A stretch of DNA of 64,000 nucleotides from Lysinibacillus sp. JNUCC-52 (GCF_015999545.1 NZ_CP065546.1:4000001-4064000); one strand, 5' to 3'. Positions 25,943 to 35,598 are shown, numbered from the stretch's first letter. A program made the numbers and translations. The notes: a model not told the origin generated them from the letters alone.

Positions 25943-27292
25943 GTGGAAAACAACAATCAACAATTAAAACGAACTATGACCTCGCGCCATATTACAATGA
26001 TGGCGTTAGGTGGTGCCATCGGTGCTGGGTTATTTAAAGGAAGTAGTGCAGCCATTGATATGGCAGGGCCGTCTGTGCTTATTGCGTATTTAGTAGGAGG
26101 CATTATTTTATTATTTGTCATGCAAGGTTTAGCCGAGATGGCTGTTCGAAATAAAGAGGCAAGAACATTTAGGGATTTAGTTGAATCCGTATTAGGTAAA
26201 TACCCTGCATATTTCCTTGATTGGATCTATTGGAAAATGTGGGTTTTAAATATTACAGCAGAATCAGTAGTTGCTGCTATTTTTATTCAATATTGGCTAC
26301 CTCAATATCCGATTTGGATACTTGCTCTATCTGTTTCTATATTAGTGACAGCTATTAACCTGTTATCCGTAAAACTATTTGCGGAAACTGAATACTGGCT
26401 AGCGATGATTAAAATTACTGTAATTATTGTATTTATTATTGCAGGACTTATTTTATTGTTTGGTACGTTTGGTAATCATACAGCAGTTGGCTTTGCAAAC
26501 TTAACTGAACACGGAGGCTTTTTCCCTAATGGATCAACGGGGTTAATCGCTGCAATGCTTGTCGTCATTTATTCGTATGGTGGTACAGAAATCATTGGGA
26601 TTACATTAGCTGAAACGAAAAATCCTGAAAAAGTAGTACCAAAAGCTGTTCGCAGTACATTAGTGCGTATTGTTACATTCTACCTTCTTCCTTTCTTTAT
26701 TATCGTTAGTTTAATTCCTTGGAATGAAGTAAATGGGGTACCTGAAAGTCCATTTGTTATGGTATTTAAAATGATTGGAATTCCAGGGGCAGACCATATT
26801 ATGAATGCTGTTGTTTTACTAGCTATTATTTCTTCCATGAATTCAGGGCTTTATGGTTCATCTCGCGTACTGTATACACAAGCGGTAGACGGTCGTGTTC
26901 CAAAAATCTTTGCGCATTTATCTAAACGAAAAGTTCCTGTATATGCCATTTTAATGTGTACGGCAGCTTTATACTTAGGTGTTATCTTTTCTTTATATGC
27001 TGGAAGCAAGACGTTTGATTTCTTAATGGGATCGCTTGGCTATACCGTATTATTTATTTGGTTAATTATTGCGATTGCCCATTTGAAATCACGAAAAAAA
27101 CAATCACAAAACACAAGCGCCTATGAAGTGAAATGGTTTCCGTATACAACTTGGATAGCCATAATTGCGTTAAGTGCCATACTCATTGGGATTATTTTTA
27201 CAACATCCATTATCGTGACAGGCATCACTTTAGCAATTTACATTTTTATTACATTAACGTATGTATTTAAAGGCCGACATCAAGTAAATTAA
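25943..27292 (+). CDS. yvbW: APC-family amino acid permease (YvbW-like, probably leucine)
   Basis: A 449-residue transporter of the amino acid-polyamine-cation family with about twelve membrane spans. The start of TM1 reads ALGGAIGAGLFKGSS, the substrate-coordinating glycine-rich stretch of the family. The later YGGTEIIGITLAET segment is TM6. Overall resemblance is to B. subtilis YvbW, which is also T-box(Leu)-controlled as I recall, so leucine uptake is the best guess. I place the start at GTG 25943 after AGGAGGT; ATG 25913 lies in the terminator stem. It stands between etfA and trxA. Confidence 0.85.
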   Translation: MENNNQQLKRTMTSRHITMMALGGAIGAGLFKGSSAAIDMAGPSVLIAYLVGGIILLFVMQGLAEMAVRNKEARTFRDLVESVLGKYPAYFLDWIYWKMWVLNITAESVVAAIFIQYWLPQYPIWILALSVSILVTAINLLSVKLFAETEYWLAMIKITVIIVFIIAGLILLFGTFGNHTAVGFANLTEHGGFFPNGSTGLIAAMLVVIYSYGGTEIIGITLAETKNPEKVVPKAVRSTLVRIVTFYLLPFFIIVSLIPWNEVNGVPESPFVMVFKMIGIPGADHIMNAVVLLAIISSMNSGLYGSSRVLYTQAVDGRVPKIFAHLSKRKVPVYAILMCTAALYLGVIFSLYAGSKTFDFLMGSLGYTVLFIWLIIAIAHLKSRKKQSQNTSAYEVKWFPYTTWIAIIALSAILIGIIFTTSIIVTGITLAIYIFITLTYVFKGRHQVN

Positions 27293-27413
27293 TTGGTGTC
27301 ATTTATGTATCCGACATGTTTTTCATAAAATATACATTGCAGGCAGATTGTTCGCTCAAGCTATTTTATCCATGCTATACTACAACCATAGTAAGATTTA
27401 AGGAGGATTTCAA

Positions 27414-27725
27414 ATGGCAATTGTACATGCAACAGATGCAACGTTTCAAGATGATATTAAAGAAGGCTTAGTATTAGTCGACTTTTGGGCTGCTTGGTGT
27501 GGACCATGTAAAATGATCGGACCAGTTCTTGAAGAAATGGATGCTGCAGGTAGTGCAGCTAAAATCGTAAAAGTAGATGTGGATAACAACCAAGGTACTG
27601 CAGCACAATACCAAATCATGTCTATCCCTTCATTGCTTTTATTCAAAAACGGTGAATTAGTAGATAAAACTGTTGGTTTCCAACCTAAAGAAGCATTAGA
27701 AGCTTTCATCGCAAAACATGCTTAA
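27414..27725 (+). CDS. trxA: Thioredoxin
   Basis: A 103-residue thioredoxin with the WCGPC redox centre near 28-32, the buried Asp in VDFWAAW and the cis-proline in MSIPSLLLF. It reduces cytoplasmic disulfides using thioredoxin reductase. ATG 27414 follows AAGGAGG. No clear promoter was found in the 120-base gap. It is monocistronic. Confidence 0.96.
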   Translation: MAIVHATDATFQDDIKEGLVLVDFWAAWCGPCKMIGPVLEEMDAAGSAAKIVKVDVDNNQGTAAQYQIMSIPSLLLFKNGELVDKTVGFQPKEALEAFIAKHA

Positions 27726-27737
27726 TTTGTAAAATAA

Positions 27738-27772
27738 AGAGCTGAGCCATCTTTAGATGTGCTTGGCTTTTT
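27738..27772 (+). terminator. Probable terminator of trxA
   Basis: An imperfect stem built from AGCTGAGCCATC and GATGTGCTTGGCT is followed by seven Ts. Confidence 0.6.
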
Positions 27773-27935
27773 TTCGTTATATAATAGATAGAGGAATTTC
27801 AATAAACGCTCGTTTATTAATAAATTTTCTTATTTTGTTGTAATATCTTTTGAGCGATTTACGATGAGAGACAAAAGAGAATGGAACGAAATGGCAATTA
27901 TTAGATAGGCATCAAAAAAGGGGGGCAGGTAGGCG

Positions 27936-29726
27936 ATGAATGATTTAATTAAACGTAAGCTTGATATTCTACCAGATCAGCCTGGCTGCTATTTGATGAA
28001 GGATCGACAAGGGACAATTATTTATGTAGGTAAGGCCAAGGTACTTAAAAACCGAGTGCGCTCGTATTTTACAGGAACACATGAAGGGAAAACACAGCGC
28101 CTTGTTGGTGAGATTGAGGATTTTGAGTACATTGTGACTTCTTCGAATTTAGAGGCACTTATTCTAGAGTTAAACCTTATTAAGCTACACGATCCTAAAT
28201 ACAATATCATGCTAACGGATGATAAAACGTATCCGTATATTAAAATTACGAACGAAAAATATCCACGGCTTATTACAACACGTAAAGTAAAAAAAGATAA
28301 AGCAAAATACTTTGGTCCTTATCCAAATGCGTATGCAGCAAGTGAAACAAAAAAGTTGCTCGATAGACTCTATCCGCTACGTAAATGTGTACAATTACCA
28401 TCAAAAGTTTGCTTGTATTACCATATGGGACAATGCTTAGCACCGTGTGTAAAAGAAATTGATGCTCAAGTATATCACGATATGATTGAAGATATGACGA
28501 AGTTTTTAAATGGTGGTGTGGAGTCAGTAAAAAAAGAGCTTGAACAGAAAATGTTAGCTGCCGCGGAGCAACTAGAGTTTGAGCGAGCGAAGGAGTTCCG
28601 CGATCAAATTGCACATATAGAAACGGTTATGCAAAAGCAAAAAATTGTGTCCAGTGATACAACGAACCGCGATGTATTCGGTTATGCAGTTGAAAAGGGT
28701 TGGATGTGTGTGCAAGTATTTTTCGTTCGTCAAGGTAAGTTGATTGAACGAGATGTTTCGATTTTCCCGATTTATCAGGATGTTGAAGAAGAATTTTTAA
28801 CATTTGTCGGACGCTTTTATGAAAAGCCTGAGCATATAAAGCCTAAGGAAATTTTTATTCCTCCGTCGATAGATACAGCAATTTTAACGGAATTATTAGC
28901 GGTTAAAGTGCTAACACCGAAGCGAGGGCAAAAAAAAGAATTAGTAGATTTAGCTATGAAAAATGCTGAAATTGCAGTGGCGGCGAAATTCCAGCTAATT
29001 GAGCGACAGGAAGAGCGTACAATAGGTGCTTGCGAGGCACTCGGGGAAGCGATGGGAATTTCAGCACCTCTCCGCATTGAAGCTTTTGATAATAGTCATA
29101 TGCATGGTGCTGATGCGGTATCAGCAATGGTTGTATTTATTGATGGTAAGCCTGCTAAGAAGGAATATCGTAAATATAAAACACGCACTGCCGCAAAACA
29201 TGATGATTATGGAGCAATGCAAGAAGTGATACGTCGCCGTTACACAAGAGTATTAAAAGAAGGCTTGCCATTGCCTGATTTAGTTCTAATAGATGGTGGT
29301 AAAGGACAGATGGAAGTCGCGCGAGAAGTGTTAGAGGACGAGCTTGGACTTGTTATCCCAATTGCTGGCTTAGCAAAAGATGAAAAACATAATACATCCC
29401 AGCTTTTATTTGGTGATCCACCTGAGGTCATTGCATTAAAGCGGACAAGTGACGGGTTTTATTTACTTCAGCGTATTCAGGACGAGGTACACCGTTTTGC
29501 GATTACATTTTTACGCCAACAGCATGAGAAAAATGCTATTCAATCTGTTCTCGATGGCATTGAAGGTGTTGGGCCAAAACGCAAGCAACAATTATTGAAG
29601 CACTTTGGTTCAGTTAAAAAGATTCGTGAAGCAAGTGAGCTTGCACTTCAAGAAGCGGGAATACCTGCGAACTTAGCGAACAGTATTTACAATTATTTTC
29701 AGCAACAGACGTTGTCAAAGGATTAG
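27936..29726 (+). CDS. uvrC: Excinuclease ABC subunit C
   Basis: A 596-residue dual-incision nuclease of nucleotide excision repair. The GIY-YIG domain is at about 10-95 ([26 protein letters not shown]), a cysteine cluster is near 160-180, the UVR motif near 200-235, the RNase H-like nuclease at about 375-540 ([19 protein letters not shown]), and HhH motifs at the C-terminus ([19 protein letters not shown]). ATG 27936 follows AAGGGGGGCAGG. The neighbours trxA and lysC match B. subtilis. Confidence 0.96.
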   Translation: MNDLIKRKLDILPDQPGCYLMKDRQGTIIYVGKAKVLKNRVRSYFTGTHEGKTQRLVGEIEDFEYIVTSSNLEALILELNLIKLHDPKYNIMLTDDKTYPYIKITNEKYPRLITTRKVKKDKAKYFGPYPNAYAASETKKLLDRLYPLRKCVQLPSKVCLYYHMGQCLAPCVKEIDAQVYHDMIEDMTKFLNGGVESVKKELEQKMLAAAEQLEFERAKEFRDQIAHIETVMQKQKIVSSDTTNRDVFGYAVEKGWMCVQVFFVRQGKLIERDVSIFPIYQDVEEEFLTFVGRFYEKPEHIKPKEIFIPPSIDTAILTELLAVKVLTPKRGQKKELVDLAMKNAEIAVAAKFQLIERQEERTIGACEALGEAMGISAPLRIEAFDNSHMHGADAVSAMVVFIDGKPAKKEYRKYKTRTAAKHDDYGAMQEVIRRRYTRVLKEGLPLPDLVLIDGGKGQMEVAREVLEDELGLVIPIAGLAKDEKHNTSQLLFGDPPEVIALKRTSDGFYLLQRIQDEVHRFAITFLRQQHEKNAIQSVLDGIEGVGPKRKQQLLKHFGSVKKIREASELALQEAGIPANLANSIYNYFQQQTLSKD

Positions 29727-29860
29727 ACATGTGCTAAGGTTGTGATAGAACAAAGCAGTGAAAAACTGATATGTTCTATTACACTTTAGATGAAGAATAT
29801 GTGGGCAGAGCATATATTTTCATAAAGGTAAAAATGAATAATTTCACTATTTTAAGTGAT

Positions 29861-30036
29861 GATAGAGGTGCAAGATTCAATAGTAGCACATTGAAGGATG
29901 GACAAATCCAATGATGGTGTGTGAAAGGGGAGCTTGCCGAAGTGAAGTATCGTTGTTTCCGATACTTTGCTGGTTTTGCATTTAATAGATGTAAGACTGT
30001 CGAATCTTGACGTTTCGGAGAGCTATCACACATGCG
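29861..30036 (+). promoter_or_regulatory. Lysine riboswitch (L box) of lysC
   Basis: The aptamer shows the conserved blocks AGAGGTGC near 29864, AGTA near 29881, and GAAAGGGGAGCTTGCCGAAG at about 29923-29942, and closes at ATCACACATGCG. Lysine binding should favour the terminator at 30062 and shut off lysC. This is the only member of the aspartate pathway seen under this control here. Confidence 0.92.
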
Positions 30037-30061
30037 CAAGCTTTTTATTGTACATGTTGCA

Positions 30062-30095
30062 GGCAGCTTTCACGTTATGTGAAGGCTGCCTTTTT
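30062..30095 (+). terminator. Riboswitch terminator of lysC
   Basis: Arms GGCAGCTTTCAC and GTGAAGGCTGCC pair with one G-U, then a five-T run, 40 bases before the lysC start. Confidence 0.88.
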
Positions 30096-30135
30096 GCTGT
30101 TCTAGAGACGAATCGATAAAAGGAGAATGATAATA

Positions 30136-31362
30136 ATGGCGAGTATTGTATTAAAGTTTGGCGGACCAGCAATCGCTTCAACCGAGCAAATTCAAGAGGT
30201 CGCTAAAATAGCGATAGCCAAAAAAGAGCTTGGCTATGATGTTGTAGTAGTGACAGCTGCGATGGGACGCACAGCAAAAGACTTAGCAAAGATGGTACGT
30301 GATATATCAGACGATGCTTCTAAACGTGAAATGGATGTACTACTTTCGACGAGTTCACAACTCGCAAGTGCCCTTTTTGCAATTGCTTTACAGGAGGCGG
30401 GCTATGATGCAGTATCTTTGACTGGCTGGCAGGCTGGTGTGCAAACAGATGGGAAACACTTTCATGCACGTATCGACCATATCGATGTGTGCCGTATGAA
30501 AGAACATTTGATACAAGGACAAATTGTCGTTGTTGCGGGAGAGCAGGGCATTTCTAGTGCAAATAATATTACAACGCTTGGTAAAGGTGGAGCCGAAACA
30601 ACGGCAGTAGCCATTGCAGCTGCATTAGAAGCGGAACGTGTGGACATTTATACAAATGTAGATGGTGTTTATACAGCAGATCCTCGGTTTATAAAAAAAG
30701 CAAGAAAGCTAAAGGAGATTTCATATGATGAAATGCTTGAACTGTCCCATTTAGGTTCACATATTTTACATCCACGGGCAGTGGAGCTTGCTAAAAAGTT
30801 TCAAATGCCTGTCATTATTCGTTCAAGTGTAGAAGATATAGCAGGTACTTTATTGAAGGAGGAAGTTGAAATGGAGAAAAATTTAATCGTACGTGGTGTT
30901 GCTTATGAGTCTGATATCATTCGCTTAACTATCGGTTATGATACATACTCAACTGCATCGTTAGCAGATATGTTTGCTATCCTAGCAGAGAATCGCATTA
31001 ATGTTGATATTATTGTGCAAGCTATTATTGAAGGTGTGAGACCATCTGTATCATTTACCATTTTAAAAGAAGAGTTTGCTGATGCTTTACGTGTACTAGA
31101 GGATAGTAAATTATCACTTGGTTTTAGCTTTGCAGATTTTGAAATTGGACTAGCGAAAGTTTCGATTATTGGATCAGGCATGGCGTCAAATCCAGGTGTT
31201 GCAGCACGAATGTTTGATCGCTTACGTCGAGAAGAAATTGCAGTAAAAATGGTCAGTACTTCTGAGATTAAAGTTTCTGTTGTTGTCCCACAGGACGAAA
31301 TGATTCGCGCTGCAAACGCATTACATGATGAGTTTAATTTAGCAGAAGAGATTCACGAATAG
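30136..31362 (+). CDS. lysC: Aspartate kinase (lysine-regulated)
   Basis: A 408-residue aspartokinase, the first step from aspartate to lysine, threonine, methionine and diaminopimelate. The kinase domain covers about 1-240 and two ACT domains about 255-405. A lysine riboswitch precedes it. I place the start at ATG 30136 after AAAGGAGA; the in-frame ATG 30127 overlaps that site. Active-site motifs deviate from the usual: KFGGPAIAS where KFGGTSV is expected, and GKGGAETTA where GRGGSDTTA is expected; YTNVDGVYT replaces YTDVxGVFT. The length and ACT region are normal. Function as aspartokinase is likely but these substitutions deserve a test. Confidence 0.88.
   Translation: MASIVLKFGGPAIASTEQIQEVAKIAIAKKELGYDVVVVTAAMGRTAKDLAKMVRDISDDASKREMDVLLSTSSQLASALFAIALQEAGYDAVSLTGWQAGVQTDGKHFHARIDHIDVCRMKEHLIQGQIVVVAGEQGISSANNITTLGKGGAETTAVAIAAALEAERVDIYTNVDGVYTADPRFIKKARKLKEISYDEMLELSHLGSHILHPRAVELAKKFQMPVIIRSSVEDIAGTLLKEEVEMEKNLIVRGVAYESDIIRLTIGYDTYSTASLADMFAILAENRINVDIIVQAIIEGVRPSVSFTILKEEFADALRVLEDSKLSLGFSFADFEIGLAKVSIIGSGMASNPGVAARMFDRLRREEIAVKMVSTSEIKVSVVVPQDEMIRAANALHDEFNLAEEIHE
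30871..31362 (+). CDS. lysC: Internal translation start: aspartokinase beta subunit
   Basis: An in-frame ATG at 30871 inside lysC is preceded by AAGGAGG at 30856-30862 with 8-base spacing. It would produce a 163-residue protein made of the two ACT domains. B. subtilis aspartokinase II is known to make its beta subunit this way, and the start here (MEKNLIVRGVAYE) aligns with that beta N-terminus. Confidence 0.65.
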   Translation: MEKNLIVRGVAYESDIIRLTIGYDTYSTASLADMFAILAENRINVDIIVQAIIEGVRPSVSFTILKEEFADALRVLEDSKLSLGFSFADFEIGLAKVSIIGSGMASNPGVAARMFDRLRREEIAVKMVSTSEIKVSVVVPQDEMIRAANALHDEFNLAEEIHE

Positions 31363-31387
31363 TAGCTTTCTATAGATAACTACATAG

Positions 31388-31516
31388 GTTGATTTCCGCT
31401 ACGGGCGGGCGCTTTCCGCGGGCACAAACGTAAGCCGTCACCTTGGCTAACGCGAAATGCCCGCGTCTTACGTTTTGTACGTTCTCATCAGGAGTCGCCC
31501 GCCTCCGCTTATCAAC
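31388..31516. repeat. GC-rich interspersed repeat, reverse-oriented copy
   Basis: The ends GTTGATTTCCGCTACGGGCG and CGCCTCCGCTTATCAAC are an imperfect inverted repeat, related to the element at 13025 in reverse orientation. It is about 129 bases and GC-rich, between convergent lysC and yslB, next to the yslB terminator. Confidence 0.75.
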
Positions 31517-31549
31517 GCAACCAGGAATATGCCGATGGATACCTATAAT

Positions 31550-31581
31550 AAAAAAAGACAAAAGGCATGTTGCCTTTTGTC
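31550..31581 (-). terminator. Terminator of yslB
   Basis: An 11-bp stem GACAAAAGGCA with its complement and a three-base loop (31557-31581). On the minus strand a seven-T run follows (A-run at 31550-31556). Confidence 0.82.
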
Positions 31582-31630
31582 GACGCTGAAAAAGGATTGC
31601 TTTTCTAACAAAATCGCAATACTTACAAGC

Positions 31631-32065
31631 TTATCTATTTGGTATTGTATTCATAATACGCTCTTTAACATCCCATTTAACTGTAAACATGACTTGCTGT
31701 TGCTTTTCGCGCTTCTCATCATAACATTCCGTTAAGTATCCTTTTGATTGTTGGATTTGTTCAGCAATAAACCCTGCTTCCAATCTAAAGCTCCGATTTT
31801 GAATTTGCAAAAGGGTTGGCTCATTTGTTAAATGGAAAATACGTCCATCCTTAGACTCCTTTGTCAATTCAAGAGTACCCCAGCACGCATCCGCGAAAAA
31901 TGCGATAAGTTCATCTTGACTTTTACAAGGGAACTTCCGTGCAAGCTCTTTTCCAGCCCAATATAGTACGTCATCTTCATGTTTACCGAGAATAGATGAT
32001 AGAATATGATCACGGATTAACTCATATCCAAATGGTGAGATTGTATTAGATGGATTATTTAACAT
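31631..32065 (-). CDS. yslB: YslB family protein (DUF2507)
   Basis: A 144-residue soluble protein resembling B. subtilis YslB: SPFGYELIRDHILSSILGKH near the start, YWAGKELARKFP, and a central WGTLELT segment. The family fold relates to V4R-type domains; function is unknown. It lies between lysC and sdhC as in B. subtilis and is divergent from sdhC here. ATG 32065 follows an AAGAAGGAT site. Confidence 0.85.
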   Translation of the reverse strand: MLNNPSNTISPFGYELIRDHILSSILGKHEDDVLYWAGKELARKFPCKSQDELIAFFADACWGTLELTKESKDGRIFHLTNEPTLLQIQNRSFRLEAGFIAEQIQQSKGYLTECYDEKREKQQQVMFTVKWDVKERIMNTIPNR

Positions 32066-32197
32066 AGAAATCCTTCTTTCTTAGAATTTTCTTATAATTC
32101 AGCGTCAATAAAGTAAAGGTAGAATTTTCGAGAAGAAACGACACGTTATGTACTAGATTGCTTCTATAATGAGGGCTATTAAAAACTCTATGTTACC

Positions 32198-32226
32198 TTG
32201 ACGCTCGTAGCTCTTGAGAGTACAAT
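32198..32226 (+). promoter_or_regulatory. Candidate sigma-A promoter of sdhCAB
   Basis: TTGACG (32198-32203), a 17-base spacer and TACAAT (32221-32226). This predicts a leader of about 105 bases before sdhC. Nothing else was recognised in the yslB-sdhC gap. Confidence 0.55.
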
Positions 32227-32337
32227 AAACATGTCATAATATTGTACCATGATGAAATACACAGTCAATGGAGTATCATTTACAAAATGGTGACTTCTTT
32301 TGTTGTGCTATTTTAAGTACTAAGGGGGGTAACAGTC

Positions 32338-32946
32338 TTGTCGAAAGATCGAGAGTTTTTATGGCGTCGCTTACATTCTCTACTTGGTATCATTCCAGTA
32401 GGTCTGTTTTTAACGATGCACCTATTCATTAACTTTACAGCAGTAGGCGGAGCAGAGAGCTACAATGATGCAACCGCAGTAATGGAAAAGATTCCATTTC
32501 TTATCCTAGTAGAGTGGATTGTCATCTATATTCCATTAATGTTCCACGCATTTTATGGTGTGTACATCGCATTCACTGCTACACCAAATACAGGGCGTTT
32601 CAGCACATACCGTAACTGGATGTTCTCATTACAACGCTTCACAGGTGTATTTTTAGTAATCTTCATTGCATGGCATATTTTCCAAACTCGTATTCAAAAA
32701 GCGCTTGGTACACACGTTGATTACGACATGATGGCAAATATCGTAAATAATCCATTTATGCTTGGATTCTATATTGTTGGTATTATATCAGCAACTTTCC
32801 ACTTATCAAATGGCTTATGGGCATTCCTAGTAAGCTGGGGTATCACACAATCTCCTCAGTCTCAAAAGATTGCTACTTATGTAACAAACGTTCTTTTCGT
32901 AATTCTAAGTGTAGTTGGTGTGGCTGCTATTTTAGCTTTCGTTTAA
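32338..32946 (+). CDS. sdhC: Succinate dehydrogenase cytochrome b558 subunit
   Basis: A 202-residue, five-span membrane anchor that binds two b haems and passes electrons from SdhAB to menaquinone. Histidines expected to ligate haem lie in MHLFINF, HAFYGVYIA, WHIFQTRI and FHLSNGLWAF. The TTG start (32338) follows AAGGGGGGTAAC. sdhA follows after 67 bases. Confidence 0.94.
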   Translation: MSKDREFLWRRLHSLLGIIPVGLFLTMHLFINFTAVGGAESYNDATAVMEKIPFLILVEWIVIYIPLMFHAFYGVYIAFTATPNTGRFSTYRNWMFSLQRFTGVFLVIFIAWHIFQTRIQKALGTHVDYDMMANIVNNPFMLGFYIVGIISATFHLSNGLWAFLVSWGITQSPQSQKIATYVTNVLFVILSVVGVAAILAFV

Positions 32947-33013
32947 TTTAATAAAAGCTACTATAATAGTGCATGCAATCATTGCAATTTTTTAAGAGGA
33001 GTGAGAAATAATC

Positions 33014-34768
33014 ATGGCGAAAAGCAAAATAATTGTTGTCGGCGGCGGTTTAGCTGGTCTGATGGCAACGATTAAAGCAGCTGAAGTTGGTACTGAAGTT
33101 GATTTATTCTCATTAGTTCCTGTAAAACGCTCACACTCTGTATGTGCGCAAGGCGGAATTAATGGTGCCGTAAATACAAAAGGTGAAGGGGATTCTCCTT
33201 GGATTCACTTTGATGATACAGTATATGGTGGGGATTTCTTAGCAAACCAACCACCTGTTAAAGGTATGTGTGATGCAGCCCCTGGTATTATTCACTTAAT
33301 GGACCGTATGGGTGTAATGTTCAACCGTACGCCAGAAGGTTTACTTGATTTCCGTCGTTTCGGTGGTACGTTAATGCACCGTACAGCATTCTCAGGTGCA
33401 ACAACTGGTCAGCAATTACTATACGCGTTGGACGAGCAAGTTCGTTCTCACGAAGTAGCTGGATTAGTTAACAAATATGAGCACTGGGAATTCCTTGGTG
33501 TGGTTATTGATGATGACGGCGTTTGCCGCGGTATCGTAGCACAAAATATGCGTACAGAAGAAATTAAATCATTCCGTGCAGACGCTGTAATTATGGCGAC
33601 TGGTGGCCCTGGTATTATCTTCGGTAAAACAACAAACTCTGTTATTAACACAGGTTCTGCTGCTTCTATCGTATACCAACAAGGTGCTTCATACGCGAAT
33701 GGTGAGTTCATTCAAATTCACCCTACAGCGATTCCTGGGGACGACAAAAACCGTCTAATGTCAGAATCTGCACGTGGTGAAGGTGGACGTATTTGGACAT
33801 ACAAAGACGGTAAACCTTGGTATTTCTTAGAAGAAAAGTATCCTGCATATGGTAACTTAGTACCACGTGATATTGCTACACGTGAAATTTTCGACGTTTG
33901 TGTAAACCAAAAGCTTGGTATTAACGGCGAAAACATGGTATACCTAGATCTTTCTCATAAAGATCCACATGAGTTAGACGTTAAACTTGGTGGTATCATT
34001 GAAATCTACGAAAAATTCGTAGGTGATGACCCACGTAAATTACCAATGAAAATTTTCCCAGCAGTTCACTATTCAATGGGTGGATTATGGGTTGATTACA
34101 ACCAAATGACTGAAATTCCTGGTCTATTTGCAGCAGGTGAATGTGATTACTCACAACATGGCGCAAACCGTCTAGGTGCAAACTCATTGCTATCTGCTAT
34201 TTATGGTGGTATGGTTGCTGGACCAAATGCAGTTGATTATGTGAAACATCTTAAAAAGCATGCTGAAGATTTATCTCAAGATATTTTCGATGCACGTGTT
34301 AATGAAGAGCAAGCTAAATGGGATTCTATCATGAAAATGGACGGCACAGAAAACGCTTACCTACTTCATAAAGAACTTGGTGAGTTAATGACAGCTACAA
34401 TGACTGTTGTACGCTTTAACGACCAACTTGAAGAAACTTACAAAAAACTTGGCGAATTCCAAAAACGTTGGGAAAACATCAATATCAACGATACACAAAA
34501 ATGGAGTAACCAAGGTGCTCACTTTACTCGTCAGTTGAAAAACATGCTTTACTTAGCGAAAGTAATGACGAAAGGTGCTTTACTACGTAATGAATCTCGT
34601 GGTGCACACTATAAACCAGACTTCCCGCAACGTGATGATGAAAACTTCTTAAAAACAACGATGGCGAAATTCGACCCAGCTACGGGCGAGCCAATTATCA
34701 CTTATCAAGAAGTAGATGTATCATTAATCCCACCACGTAAACGTGACTACTCTGCGAAAGGAGACTAA
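33014..34768 (+). CDS. sdhA: Succinate dehydrogenase flavoprotein subunit
   Basis: A 584-residue catalytic subunit oxidising succinate to fumarate. The FAD-binding motif is VVGGGLAGLMATIKAAE at the N-terminus. SHSVCAQGGINGA contains the histidine usually linked to FAD, and HPTAIPGDD, SESARGEGGRIW and AGECDYSQHGANRLGANSLL line the active site. It is translated with sdhB, 5 bases apart. Confidence 0.97.
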   Translation: MAKSKIIVVGGGLAGLMATIKAAEVGTEVDLFSLVPVKRSHSVCAQGGINGAVNTKGEGDSPWIHFDDTVYGGDFLANQPPVKGMCDAAPGIIHLMDRMGVMFNRTPEGLLDFRRFGGTLMHRTAFSGATTGQQLLYALDEQVRSHEVAGLVNKYEHWEFLGVVIDDDGVCRGIVAQNMRTEEIKSFRADAVIMATGGPGIIFGKTTNSVINTGSAASIVYQQGASYANGEFIQIHPTAIPGDDKNRLMSESARGEGGRIWTYKDGKPWYFLEEKYPAYGNLVPRDIATREIFDVCVNQKLGINGENMVYLDLSHKDPHELDVKLGGIIEIYEKFVGDDPRKLPMKIFPAVHYSMGGLWVDYNQMTEIPGLFAAGECDYSQHGANRLGANSLLSAIYGGMVAGPNAVDYVKHLKKHAEDLSQDIFDARVNEEQAKWDSIMKMDGTENAYLLHKELGELMTATMTVVRFNDQLEETYKKLGEFQKRWENININDTQKWSNQGAHFTRQLKNMLYLAKVMTKGALLRNESRGAHYKPDFPQRDDENFLKTTMAKFDPATGEPIITYQEVDVSLIPPRKRDYSAKGD

Positions 34769-34773
34769 GAATT

Positions 34774-35553
34774 ATGGAAATCGCAGCTAATACTGGAAGA
34801 ATGGTAAAAGTTGAAATTTTACGTCAAGATACACAAGGTGGCCAAGGCTACTGGCAGAAATTCGAAGTTCCTTACCGTCATGGTATGAACGTTATTTCTG
34901 TGTTAATGGAGATTCAAAAAAATCCAGTAACAGCTACTGGAGAAAAAACAACACCAGTTTCATGGGACATGAACTGTCTTGAAGAAGTTTGTGGAGCATG
35001 TTCAATGGTAATCAATGGTCGTCCACGTCAATCATGTTCAACACTGATTGATCAATTGACTGAACCAGTTCGCCTTGAGCCAATGAAAACTTTCCCGGTT
35101 GTACGTGACTTACAAGTAGACCGTGATCGTATGTTCAATGCACTGAAAAAAGTAAAAGCATGGGTACCAATCGATGGTACTTATGATTTAGGTGAAGGTC
35201 CTCGTATGCCAGAAGGTAAACGTCAATGGGCTTATGAATTATCTAAATGTATGACTTGTGGTGTATGTATGGAAGCGTGTCCAAACGTGTCTGAAAAAGC
35301 TTCATTCATTGGACCAGCACCACTATCACAAGTACGTCTATTTAACACTCACCCAACAGGTGCAATGATTAAAGACGAACGTTTAAATGCAATTATGGGA
35401 GATGGCGGTCTTGCTAACTGCGGTAACTCTCAAAACTGTGTAGCTGCTTGTCCTAAAGGTATACCTTTAACAACATCTATCGCATCTTTAAACCGTGCAA
35501 CAACAGTGCAAATGTTCCGTAACTTCTTCGGTTCTGACCATTACGTTGACTAA
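34774..35553 (+). CDS. sdhB: Succinate dehydrogenase iron-sulfur subunit
   Basis: A 259-residue electron-transfer subunit. The [2Fe-2S] ligands lie in CLEEVCGACSM with the downstream RQSC, the [4Fe-4S] ligands in CMTCGVCMEACP, and the [3Fe-4S] ligands in CGNSQNCVAACPKG. It links SdhA to the SdhC haems. It closes the sdhCAB operon, with a strong terminator 12 bases later. Confidence 0.97.
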   Translation: MEIAANTGRMVKVEILRQDTQGGQGYWQKFEVPYRHGMNVISVLMEIQKNPVTATGEKTTPVSWDMNCLEEVCGACSMVINGRPRQSCSTLIDQLTEPVRLEPMKTFPVVRDLQVDRDRMFNALKKVKAWVPIDGTYDLGEGPRMPEGKRQWAYELSKCMTCGVCMEACPNVSEKASFIGPAPLSQVRLFNTHPTGAMIKDERLNAIMGDGGLANCGNSQNCVAACPKGIPLTTSIASLNRATTVQMFRNFFGSDHYVD

Positions 35554-35564
35554 TTGTACAATGC

Positions 35565-35598
35565 AAATCCCTTACACAATTGTGTAAGGGATTTTTTT
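35565..35598 (+). terminator. Terminator of sdhCAB
   Basis: A perfect 15-bp palindromic stem AAATCCCTTACACAA followed by a seven-T run. Confidence 0.93.
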
